64,000 bases of DNA from Numida meleagris (taxonomy: Eukaryota > Chordata > Aves > Galliformes > Numididae): positions 35,605,506 through 35,669,505 of the forward strand of contig NC_034410.1 of the NCBI RefSeq assembly GCF_002078875.1, in the 5' to 3' direction. The notes under the pieces are model-generated. The model was not told the origin of the DNA and made no database searches. It was given only the letters and a program-made list of their open reading frames with translations. Of the stretch, positions 12,776 to 22,740 are shown piece by piece. A program made the position numbers and the translations under genes. Position 1 is the stretch's first letter; the number at the start of each line of letters is the position of its first letter.

Positions 12776-13486
12776 GTCACAACTTTAACTCAAGAAGTGT
12801 CACAATTAAGTAAGGATGTGAAGAATGTGATGTACCTTCTAGAGAACCTGATTCCATCCCAGAAGCCACCGGGATTTTGCACAGTGCATGGCATATCTCG
12901 GAGTCCTACCCTGGAAAGCCTGCAGGCTCAGATGTCTTGGACTACACGTCAGCCTTGCACACACATGCAAGCTGGGAACATTTCTTGCACCAAAGCACAG
13001 CCCTGCCGCAGTAACACGTTATGTGACATCTGGAAAACAGATCTATCCTCTGTAGGCAGCAGCCCCCAAAGAACTGAACATAACCTTCAAAATTCTACAG
13101 ACAGTGAATTTTTCTATACATCAGGCCTTCATAATTCACCTTCCCAGTATCAGGTAATTCAGAAAGATAATTTGCAATTTTTAAGATGCACCTCTCCCCA
13201 TTCAGACACTACCTTGACCCCTCTTCAGTCTATTTCAGCGACTCTTTCTTCTTCAGTATGCTCTTCATCAGAGACATCGCTACACCTTGTGCTGCCCAGC
13301 AGGTCTGAGGAAGGGAGCTTTAGCCAAGGAGCAATCAGCTCATTAAGCCTGGAGAATCTGCCAGGATCATGGGACCTTGAAGGAGCAGCCGAAACAGTTT
13401 CTGCACAGATCTCAGATTTCCCCTTAGATATTGTGACAAGCACAAGAGATGTTACAGACAAAGACAACCAAGCCATAGATGTATAA
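12776..13486 (+). CDS. KCNH8: KCNH8 terminal coding exon
   Basis: The last coding exon gives 236 residues and a TAA stop at 13484-13486. It starts [20 protein letters not shown], then LLENLIPSQ, continuing the heptad pattern from the previous exon. A variable Ser/Thr/Cys-rich middle follows. The end is strongly conserved: [64 protein letters not shown] and a final DNQAIDV. These blocks identify KCNH8 rather than the related KCNH3 or KCNH4. The protein end is cytoplasmic and presumably regulatory. The acceptor is acataacag; the exon is in phase 0 with the exon at 5931-6007. The reverse-strand open frame across 13225-13605 is a shadow of this exon. Confidence 0.96.
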   Translation, partial: VTTLTQEVSQLSKDVKNVMYLLENLIPSQKPPGFCTVHGISRSPTLESLQAQMSWTTRQPCTHMQAGNISCTKAQPCRSNTLCDIWKTDLSSVGSSPQRTEHNLQNSTDSEFFYTSGLHNSPSQYQVIQKDNLQFLRCTSPHSDTTLTPLQSISATLSSSVCSSSETSLHLVLPSRSEEGSFSQGAISSLSLENLPGSWDLEGAAETVSAQISDFPLDIVTSTRDVTDKDNQAIDV

Positions 13487-14345
13487 CGAGAAATAGTGAA
13501 GTGGCTCTCAAAGCATGTTCCACAGCTGCCACTTTTAAAGTTAGAGAGTACCACATGACTGCGTTCTTTGACTTTTCTCTGGTGATCATGGAGACTTACA
13601 GACATGAAAATTCAGATTTATAGAAAGTAATAAAAGGTATTTCTGGTTCGTACTATAGGAAAAAAAAAAAAATCTAGATTCTAGAAGCATGTAGAAAAGC
13701 ACTTTCTATACAGATAAAACTTTCTGGTCTGTTTGGCAGACTGTTGTGATAGTCCAAAGACCTTGAGGGTCAGAGCAGCTGGAAGTCTAGGATAAAAGAA
13801 CTGTCATGGGCAGCTTTTATTCATTGAAGCAAAGGTTTTCCCTGAGTGTCTGACTGTTGTTCCTAAACAATATCCATGGCACTGCTTGCTTCCAGTGATC
13901 GTGGGTCCTGCTGGTCTGTTTGTCAGTTCTGTGAAGGCAAAGGGACAATTATCGCTGCATGTCATCTAGACAATCAACAAAATAGAGCTGGTAGAGAGTG
14001 GTCAGTTGTTGCACGTTATTTGTTATGTAAATGAAACCTCTAAATTTATCAAAAAATACTATTTTTATATACTTGGTATGAAATATGTAATTAAAAATAT
14101 TTAAAATATTTGTAAGGAGAATAATAATTTGTTTTCATTTTGGTAAAAGCTTGCATTTTTAACAAGAAATGTACGACCAACATGTATTAGATCAAATACT
14201 ATTTATTGTTAAGATTATGTAGTTTACAAATGGATTCCCATTTATGTGCATGCAATTTGCAATGAATGTATTCATGCTGGTGGAATACAAATAAATTAAG
14301 GTATTATTTTATTTAAAAAAAAAATAAAACAGCTGGAATGTTGTA
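13487..14345 (+). other. KCNH8: KCNH8 3' UTR (extent uncertain)
   Basis: The AT-rich sequence directly after the KCNH8 stop should be 3' UTR. Poly(A) signal candidates AATAAA occur at 13629-13634, 14290-14295 and 14323-14328; a later one is at 14877-14882. Which one is used cannot be read from DNA alone, so the end given here is a guess just after the paired signals near 14.3 kb. Confidence 0.5.
14290..14328 (+). promoter_or_regulatory. paired AATAAA poly(A) signals
   Basis: Two AATAAA hexamers lie at 14290-14295 and 14323-14328, about 0.8 kb after the KCNH8 stop codon. Two close hexamers make this the most plausible main polyadenylation site, but other hexamers exist at 13629 and 14877. Confidence 0.45.
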
Positions 14346-14590
14346 TGCCAAGTCAGTTATCAATACACTGTTAACTGTTATACTGATAACATTTGATATC
14401 CTCAGTTTGTGTCTTAATATTGCAGTATTACTATTAAGACTAATATTATACTATGCAGCCCTGTTTGGGGATTTTATATTTGGACAAGAAAATTAAGAGA
14501 GATGAAAACCAATGAGTAAACTGCCAGAAGAATTTTAAAGGAGAAAACCTGTAATGGCTTAGTCAAAGGCAAAAGAAAAAAGTTTGAAAC

Positions 14591-14626
14591 ATTTATTTAT
14601 TTATTATTTATTTATTATTTTATTTA
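14591..14626 (+). promoter_or_regulatory. AU-rich element candidate (six ATTTA motifs)
   Basis: Six ATTTA pentamers, several overlapping, lie in 36 bases on the + strand, including TTATTTATT nonamers. In an mRNA such clusters recruit decay factors. It would be transcribed only if KCNH8 uses a poly(A) site beyond 14.6 kb, for example the AATAAA at 14877. Equally it may be just a TTTA-type simple repeat. Confidence 0.4.
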
Positions 14627-14876
14627 TATACCTAAGAATCTATTTTTGACCTTTGGCTACAAGAATAGACTTTAGGTTTGGCAAATTATTTAATGTCCAA
14701 AGAAAAAATGATGTTTTTTCAGTATTTAACGTATTAGAAACATACACTGCTACAGTGCAAACAGAACAACTGCTTTGCATTGGGATTTCAATTTATATAT
14801 ATTTAAAGATCCACAGTATGCATCCTATTTGCATGTTCTTTAGCAAACTTTCTAAAAAATCATGTTTATAACTCAA

Positions 14877-14882
14877 AATAAA
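14877..14882 (+). promoter_or_regulatory. distal AATAAA poly(A) signal candidate
   Basis: An AATAAA hexamer sits 1.4 kb after the KCNH8 stop, downstream of the AU-rich block. It is a possible distal polyadenylation signal. Its use is inferred, not shown. Confidence 0.3.
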
Positions 14883-14899
14883 TGTTTAAAAATGGAGAA

Positions 14900-17032
14900 G
14901 TAAATTAAATTACATTTAATAATTAATGCAAAGTAGTGATTGCTATGAAATTAAAACTTAGCACAGGCTTCCTTTAGAGGTTTTGTTCTGAAAACTTCAA
15001 AACTGGATTCATTGTTAACATTTGGATGTGCAGGAACACAAATCCCAGCTGATACATTGTGCCTGACTTGCATCCCTTCACATCCTTTTTCCCACTGGTA
15101 CAAATTAAGGACAGAGTGTCATCTTTCATTCTGAGCTGCCTGAATTTTGTCACTGTGTCTACACATCTACGTGAGTGTTCATATACAGGGTTTCTTGTTT
15201 CTCCTCTATTCCGGTTTCTAATTAGATTGTAGTTACATAGAAAAGTGATGCTTGAACAATGCATATCACAGAAATTAGAAAATGAATAACAAATGCTAGT
15301 AAATGCAGATCTGCAGTATTTCTGCAAACACGCATGATCCTGTCCTTCCAGAGAGGCCGAAAGGAATGGGAACCTGCCAGCCCACCTGTAGCAATCTGCC
15401 TGTCACCCCCACTGCCACATAGAGCAGGAGGATGTGACTCAGAAGTCGGGAGCTGCATTACATGGTGCAGTGGGGACGACGTCTTGATGGAGCAGCCAGG
15501 AGCTGGCTAGCAACACAGCACCACCTCAGACTATTGCCTTAGTGAAATACAATTCCAAATATCATTGAGATTTCTTATTTTATACAAATACATAAATCAT
15601 TCTGTATGTACTTTAAACTTTTTTTTTTCTTGTCAAGTATAAAGGCTAGTGCAGTGAAATTAAATCTGGGTGTTTTGATCTGCACTTTCTGCATTAGTCT
15701 TGCATAAAGTTTTAAAATGTCAGTGAAAAGCAAAACAAAACGCTTTGCATAGTCATAGCTTTACCACTGTATATTTTTTTTTATAGAATAAGAAAGTGTA
15801 TATACAGAAATTGAGAAGAAATAGCACCAGGATGTCTGTCCCAAGAAGTTCCTTGTTTCTGCAAGTGTCAAATATATCCTGAACAAGGTTGTCAAAAACT
15901 ATGCCATCAAAGAACATACCCAGCCATGAGCTGGGCTGTAGAGAGACTGTGAGATGGCAACACACAGGTGAGCACACTGTCACCCAAGAAAACAGCCACA
16001 GGACAAGAATAGCACAGAAAAAGTTCATTCCAGCCTGATACCAACCAAGGAATGAGGGTCGTCAGCAAGACAGAAATTTAGATCTGAAGATTAGTACAAC
16101 TTTAAACTTCCAGACACTACCATATTGTGAAAGCCTCAACAAAAGAATCCCCAAAACAGCTTTTGTTTCAAAATAGCTGGCAATGAACAAATGCAGCCAA
16201 TTTCAGTTTTGAAATAAAACTGAAAATTCATAGGGAAAAATGGGAAAGCATTTTAGAATGGCATCATATTTTTTGGGAGATAGACATTATTACCATGAAC
16301 AGATCTATACACAACATGACCATGGAAAATTTTTGGGTTTAAAGCAGCAAACACTGTAATATTCAAGTTTTACCCTCAGAAGAGCTCATTATCAGTGCAA
16401 GCATCATGGGATAATATGCAGTAGTCAGACAATTTTCTGTATTCCTTTTGGCACTAAACTTCACAAAATATAAAAAATAAAACCAACAGAATTAATTTTT
16501 ATCTCATGACTCTTCTCCACATCTAATTTCACATTAATTTACTTCCTAAATTTGCTATATTTTTTCTTGCAATTTACAATATCACTTCTTTTTTTCTACA
16601 CTAACTGCACTAACTTTTCCCTCTCTCCTGATGACTTTTTTTTTTTTTTTTTTTGGAGGGGGGGCACGTAAGTAACTTTATCACCCATTCTCTTTTCAGT
16701 CCCTTTTTCAATGTCATCTAAATCCATCACTTCTTTCCTCATCTCTGGGTCATTTTCCTATAAAAAACCATCCTAGTGCACCACTAAAGAACTAAGTGGT
16801 TATAGAAGTCAACCATGCAGTAGGACAGCATTCAAGATTCAGGCTGTAAAGTTCCAGTCTCTTACCAGTATTTCATGTGCTATTACCTTCTCACAATGTT
16901 GCAGTTGCCTCTGTTGACAATACAGTAAAAAAAATAAAAGTAGGCTCCTCCATTAAATTAAATTTGTTTTCTACTTGTGTGCCTTCAGATGTGTTTTTAA
17001 AGACAAGCATTTGCAGTCTACCCATGATAATT
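14900..17032. other. intergenic, no gene seen
   Basis: No exon is recognisable. A patch at about 15330-15530 is visibly richer in G and C than the AT-rich surroundings and does not match any repeat I know. A long T run followed by a G run lies near 16639-16665. Confidence 0.6.
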
Positions 17033-17505
17033 ACATAGGTTGCTCTGAAAGTAATGCATCCTATTTATTTCCATGGAAACTACAATCAAAACAAAAAGCA
17101 CAATAACACTCTGATAGAGCAAATTCTCAGCTACAAAACACATTTTTCATAGTAACCATCATTACTTATGCATTTTCACCAGTGATGAACAAGAGCCTGC
17201 ATGCTGTTTTGATAAAAAACTGCTGTCACTGTTGCCACTACTGAAACACACCACCCACCGCCTCACTGTGCTAGCATCCACTGTTTGGTTTCCATAAATG
17301 TTTAGCAAGTGTCGATGAATGTCGTTGAGTGCACTTTTTCCCTATGGAGGAATTCAACTCTACACCTTTGCTTCATGTGCCGATCACTTCCATGTCAGAC
17401 ACCATTTTGCCAGACTGCCCCTCTGCTGCCATCTGTTGCACAGCATAACAACTCTTGTTATAACCCTGTGTTGGCCCACGTGCTGGTTATCTGCACTCAA
17501 ATAAT
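17033..17505. mobile_element. Galluhop-like mariner fragment
   Basis: The left end carries the motif ggttgctctgaaagtaatg and tatttatttccatggaaact, typical of chicken mariner (Galluhop/Mariner1_GG). The family-like sequence continues through ccacccaccgcctcactgtg and ctgcccctctgctgccatct to about 17.5 kb. No matching inverted terminal repeat occurs at the right, so the copy is truncated. The short open frames at 17309-17509 are remnants without an intact transposase. Confidence 0.8.
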
Positions 17506-19795
17506 TTAGTTTCTAATTAGTCCATCTGTAAACTGCACTTAAGATTTCAAAATATTTCATTTGATGAGTCAGTTTTGTAATGTACTGTTTCAATAGTTTT
17601 ACCTATTAGCTTGTTAAAACCTTGTGTTTTACAAATGACAGCTTTGACCAAACTGTTCTCAACATTTTCCTCATTTTCTTTGGTTTGCCTAAAAGCACTT
17701 GATCTAACACCGCTCTCAATGGGACACATTGCAAACATTTAAAGCTGCTGGGCTCTGCACAGAAAGTGGATAGTTGCATTCTCATTTTCTAGAAAAATGC
17801 TTCTAACAACTTAACTCAGCTTTAAAAGAGTTGGAAAGCAATGGGCCATGCGATGAGAAAAGAAAAAAGGCTGCTGCTTGGTTTCCAAATTCCATCCCAT
17901 TACTCAGTCACAGGACATCACACAGCAGTCCTGATAAAACTGTCATATGAAATCTAAGCCCATCTCCTGATGTATTTGCAAATAGACAAAAAAATCAAAT
18001 TCTTTTAAGAAAAGAACATAGTTAAGTTAGATGATACTGCACACAAAATCAGACTTATCCCTTCCAGGATGAGTATAAATGTCATATCATCATTCTCCGA
18101 TTAGTTACTGACAATACTTCATAAGCCTCAGGTAACAAAGACCCTGTATTTCTTCTACTACCCTCAGTCAGTGGCAAAAGCAACAAGAAGCAGCAATTGC
18201 TTGCATCAAAAACACAAATACCATGGACTGATCCTTTTGTTTGAAGACACTGACTGGTGCAAAGTGAATTTTAATACACATGCACCTTGTTACTAGAGTT
18301 CTTCCAGACTTGGAAATGTCTCAAAGAACTATTTTTATTGAGCTTAAGAGAGTTGAGAGGATAAGCTCTCAGTCAACCAAAATTCAGAAGTTGTACAAAA
18401 GAATTAATACCTGCAAGCTGTTTTAATGTATTTAGTATACAACCTTACATTTATGTTTAGATGGCTTGATTTAAGCCTTGGAACTTATGTAGAAAAGATT
18501 AACACATGAATCTATTCTGTTTCTCCAGTTCTTTAGGAACCTGTTAATTCTTGGCATGGTCAGTCCAAAGGAGTCACACATGAGCAAGAAACAGCTCAAT
18601 AGAAGAAGTAAAAAAAAAAAAAAATAATGACAATTTTTTATCTACATTGACATTGAATCATATCAATGATCTATTAAAATGATAAACAGTTGGTATTTAA
18701 CAAACCCTAGGATAAAATGCTAGCAGAATTAATTCTCAGGGAATAGATACTTCGATCAGCTGGCTTACAAGGAGCACTTGAAAGAAACATTACCTTATTT
18801 TTTTCTGAATTATTTATCCTACGCTTTATGTTAACAGCCTCACATTTTCAATACCTGTTCCTGAAAGTTAGAACTTAACAGAACTGATTATTTATTTGCT
18901 TTGTTTTACTTACCTTTGACCTATTAGGGTTGATTTTCCCCAAAATGTAAGGGTCACAGTAATGTAAAAGAACTACTTAATACTGACATAAAAGACAATT
19001 GTTGAAATTACTGCATTAAGGGCACACAGACATCATGAACATCACAGTGGAAATGCTGAGAAACAGGCAAAACCAGAACTTGCACAGATAAAACCTAGGG
19101 TGTTACAAAACAATAGTAGAAATAAGTAAATCAAAAATTGGCAGAAGATTTCTAACATGAAGATGAAGAGGGTTGATTTTTTTACTTAAAAGCTCACATG
19201 ACTTTACATTTTACTTTCTTCATATTCTAAAGTTTTGAGGACGTTCAGCACAAATCTCCAAACGCCTGCCAAACTTATCTGCATGTAAATTTCACATTTT
19301 ATATGTTACTTGATTTTATATTTTATATATGTCTCTATAAAATATATCTTATAAAATCTTCAGGGTACATCATGAAGAACACACATACACAAATTCACCT
19401 TAAAGATTCTGCTTCTTGCTTTAAAAATCTAAGCTTTTTCCTGGTTAAAAAAAACAAAAAAAAACAAAAACCACACTATGTGCAAACAATGAAATCCCAC
19501 ACAGTTTCTTTTTGACTCTGCAATCAAACACAGAACAAAAATAGCAACACCAAGAGACAAACTGGAACCACAAGTCTCAAAAGATGGTAACTTTAAAGAC
19601 TAATTACACCTTCTTAAAGGCCAATATTGTCAATCATTTACATCCCGAGTTTCCTTCTGTGATACTGTGACTTAACACTTAGATCTATGCATCACCCCTA
19701 CACAACACTGCACCACAGAAATGTAGCTCACATTCTTACTGGAAAAATTTTTGTGTTCTTTCAAGCAACCATGCAAATGGCTGTTAAAAAATATG
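17506..19795. other. intergenic, no gene seen
   Basis: AT-rich sequence with an A run near 18608 and A/C-rich stretches near 19446. I recognise no gene or repeat family. Confidence 0.6.
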
Positions 19796-19820
19796 TTTAA
19801 ACCCTGTAGTAGGGTTTAAA
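19796..19820. repeat. perfect 10-bp inverted repeat
   Basis: TTTAAACCCT (19796-19805) and AGGGTTTAAA (19811-19820) are exact reverse complements around a 5-base loop, gtagt. It directly abuts the G-rich minisatellite at 19818. Confidence 0.85.
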
Positions 19821-19893
19821 GGGGGGGGAAGGGTAAATAAAGGAGGGGAAGGGGCAATAAAGGGGGGGAAGGGGAAAAAAAAGGGGGAAAGGG
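19818..19893 (+). repeat. G-rich minisatellite, about four 20-bp units
   Basis: Four units of about 20 bp follow each other, each with the pattern aaa-G run-aa-G run, starting aaaggggggggaaggg. The eight G runs on the + strand make quadruplex or triplex DNA plausible (inference). Confidence 0.8.
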
Positions 19894-20499
19894 AATATTG
19901 TAACCATTCAGATTAAAATATTTTTCTTCTCACTCACACCTGAAATTATTTTCCAAAAGCAAACAACAAAGCCCCCCCCTATGTTTGCAATGAAATCTAA
20001 TAGATGTGACAAAAAATGCTACACTGCCTTATAATAGGTGGTCTTTGGGCCCTGTTTGTCAAGCAGCCACTGAAGGTTAAAAAATTTAACGTGATCATCT
20101 GCTTATTTTTTCTTATATAAAATTACCAGTTTGCTCTATAAATTCCAGCATGGAATCTCAGATGAATGTATATAGTACAGTAATAGCTAGTGGCATTTCT
20201 ACAACATCAGAGAGAAGGAAAGACTTCCTACATCCCACCTTTTTAACAAAAGACAAAAGCTTAATTAAAAAAGAAAATTGCTGGTTAGCCTTTTGTAAAT
20301 TTTCCTTTATTTTAATATTCCTATTCATCTCTTTTATGACTAAATTGGCTTAATAAACAGCAACAATTAGATAAGTATAGAGCACCCAAAGAGAGATGAG
20401 ATATGTAAACATACGTGTTCTTTGAACAGCTCCTCTGTGCAGAGCTTTTCAGCAACCTTTCAGCTTTATCTCAAAGGCAGAGTTTACATAGCCAGTTGC

Positions 20500-20502
20500 T
20501 AG

Positions 20503-20534
<32 letters not shown>

Positions 20535-20541
20535 AAAACAA
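20500..20541 (+). repeat. A-rich simple repeat with G interruptions
   Basis: A runs of seven to nine bases separated by single G. It produces a lysine-rich open frame at 20415-20792 that I do not regard as a gene. Confidence 0.8.
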
Positions 20542-22479
20542 CTGGAGAACTGCAAAAACACAACACACAGGGAAGTTTGACACTATTCTCACTAGAGCCA
20601 TATCACAGATTTTTTTGGAGCACTCACTTGGGTGAGGAAAACATATTCAAAAGCAAACGGTATCATAAGGAGCCTAGTTTAGTAATTATTCACATCACAA
20701 GAGCAACTGGAGAGCCTACAAGAGTTCAGGGGTCCAGTGTGTTCACAACAGCAAAAGAGGATAATACAAAGCTCAGAAAGCTTTCAGCATAACAAAACAA
20801 AGAACAGTACAAAAAAAAAAAAAAAAAAAGAGAGAGGGGGAGAAAAAGCAACATGAAAAATTAATCTAATGTCCCATGACAGCTTGTGAATGAGGCAGTG
20901 CCCTGGGAAGCTGAGAGGCCAGAAGCTGGCTGGGTGAGCAGCTACAGTGGGCAGTGGGACCTGAGCGAAGTTGAAGTGCTTCCAAGCACTAATACTGTTG
21001 GATTCCCAACTCCATGTTTTGTACGAAAATTAGCTACCTACAGATAAGACATTGGGGAGGGTTATCTCTGATCTGAGATATCCTGCACAGCAGTTTCCAT
21101 AACAGTGCCTACTAAGAGTGTGAAAGCAGGTGTTTGAATTATGCCAGCCAGTTTGATAATTAATTAACCTGTTCAAGCTAGGAGAAAATGTAGCCTATGA
21201 AGGACTTGTGTAAGCTTCACATCACACCAGCAAGCCCAGGCTAGCAGAGGCAGCAGTGCAGCTCTTTTGCTTAACCTGCTATTGGATGTAAAATTCACAT
21301 CTGGACAATATTTGTTCTTTTTAGTGCCAGTGAGGATAAACTTTGCGCTGGTCAGGTATTTTAGAGGCAAGAAGGCAGGCAATGTGTCCCAGAAACGAGC
21401 AATACATCTGCTGACAATGCATGTCCAGCTGTTCAAGCCTTCCTGATGCTGCAGTCAGCCTTCCAAGCACAGGTTTTCAGGTCCTTGAGGGACATTTTAG
21501 ATCATGCTTTTTCCCCTAATCATTGCACAAACAGTAGCAGAAAGACCTCAGGCCTCATCTGAAAGAAAAATGAAACTGGAGCTTAGGAATCACTGTAATC
21601 AAAATTAAATAAAATGATGGGGGAAGAGAAGAGGAATATATTTAATACTGAATCTGCGTATAACTTTCCTATGAGTTAACATACAGTTAGGGACTCACCT
21701 GGACTTAAAAAGGAAAAACACCAACCACCACCACAACAACAAAACTGGTGGCATTGAGAATGTGAATGGTTTCTCCCTAAGTCAGCAGCAAACCCAGGGG
21801 ATCTGGAAAGCTACAGTCTGTATTCCTACAACTACAGATAAATGCCCAGATACGGAAAGGAAGAAATAGAAGAAAGCGTGCAACTCCAGCAGCTTTAACA
21901 GATCAGCAAATAATTGCTTTAAATAAAAAATACTGCAGCATTCATAAACACACTACTCCTTTTTAGAAGCAAAGTCCTCACTATCAGTTTGGCACAAATA
22001 CAGGGAATACAGTAGATGAAGGAGGTGAGAGTGCCAAAGCATTAGGAAAGCTTGCAGCAGGGTGAGATCCAGGGTTACGTGAATTGCATTCTGTCAGAAA
22101 CTGTGTCTCCTTTTCTTTGTGTTAACTGGAGCCTAGGCATTTGGTTTTACTAATATTAAAAGAGACTATGAACAGTCATTCCTTGTTCACCTTTTCCAGG
22201 CCACTTGTGATTTAAAAGGTAACTCGGAATGATGCAGATATCTGTTTCAGGCTGAAGCATCCCACTCCATTTCCTTGTTCCCTATAACAAAGGAATCTCA
22301 CATCTTTAATCATACTTTCTACCATCTTACTTTTCCCTTATCTTTTGCATGTCAATGTTTTGGATATAGTACAGCACACACTAAAATAATGATTTGTATT
22401 GTTTTGTGTTCTTTTCATTTTAATCCAAGTACTTTCTTTGTTTCTCATTACTGAGTATTAAAATGAAGTACTTGTACAG
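20542..22479. other. intergenic, no gene seen
   Basis: There is a long A run ending in GA and G bases at about 20811-20842, followed by a modest GC-richer patch at 20880-20990. I see no gene or recognised element. Confidence 0.55.
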
Positions 22480-22740
22480 CTGCTCATTGTAACCTTGAAC
22501 CTCTTGTCTGTGGGGTCATCATCAGCTGACAGCCCAAGACCGATTATTTTCCCTTTAAGGTGGAAAAATTTGCATTTATCAATTTCAGATTGAGTTTCAA
22601 ATAACATTCCTTTTCCCAGTTGCTCAGTATCAGTGAGATCTTCTATAGTTGTTCACAGTCAAGCTTCATGTTTAAAATCTGAATACATTAAATAACAAAC
22701 TTGGTCAACAATATGGATCTGTTTTGGTAGATTATGCAGA
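22480..22740. mobile_element. ancient CR1/L3-like LINE remnant
   Basis: The stretch with tttgcatttatcaatttcag, a cagttgctcagtatcagtga block, gttcacagtcaagctt and aacttggtcaaca matches, with many changes, a CR1/L3-type LINE shared across amniotes. It is a fossil with no coding capacity. The limits are approximate and the match could continue to about 23.05 kb. Confidence 0.55.

Noticed and set aside
13225..13605. 126-residue reverse-strand open frame
   Set aside because: It is antisense to the conserved last KCNH8 exon, whose + strand frame explains the sequence fully.
19798..19818. AGGGTTTA / TAAACCCT resembling a plant-type telomere unit
   Set aside because: Only one inverted pair occurs, with no tandem array, and birds use TTAGGG. 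Treated as a hairpin instead.
20415..20792. 125-residue lysine-rich open frame
   Set aside because: The lysine run comes from an A-rich simple repeat and the remainder has no family resemblance.
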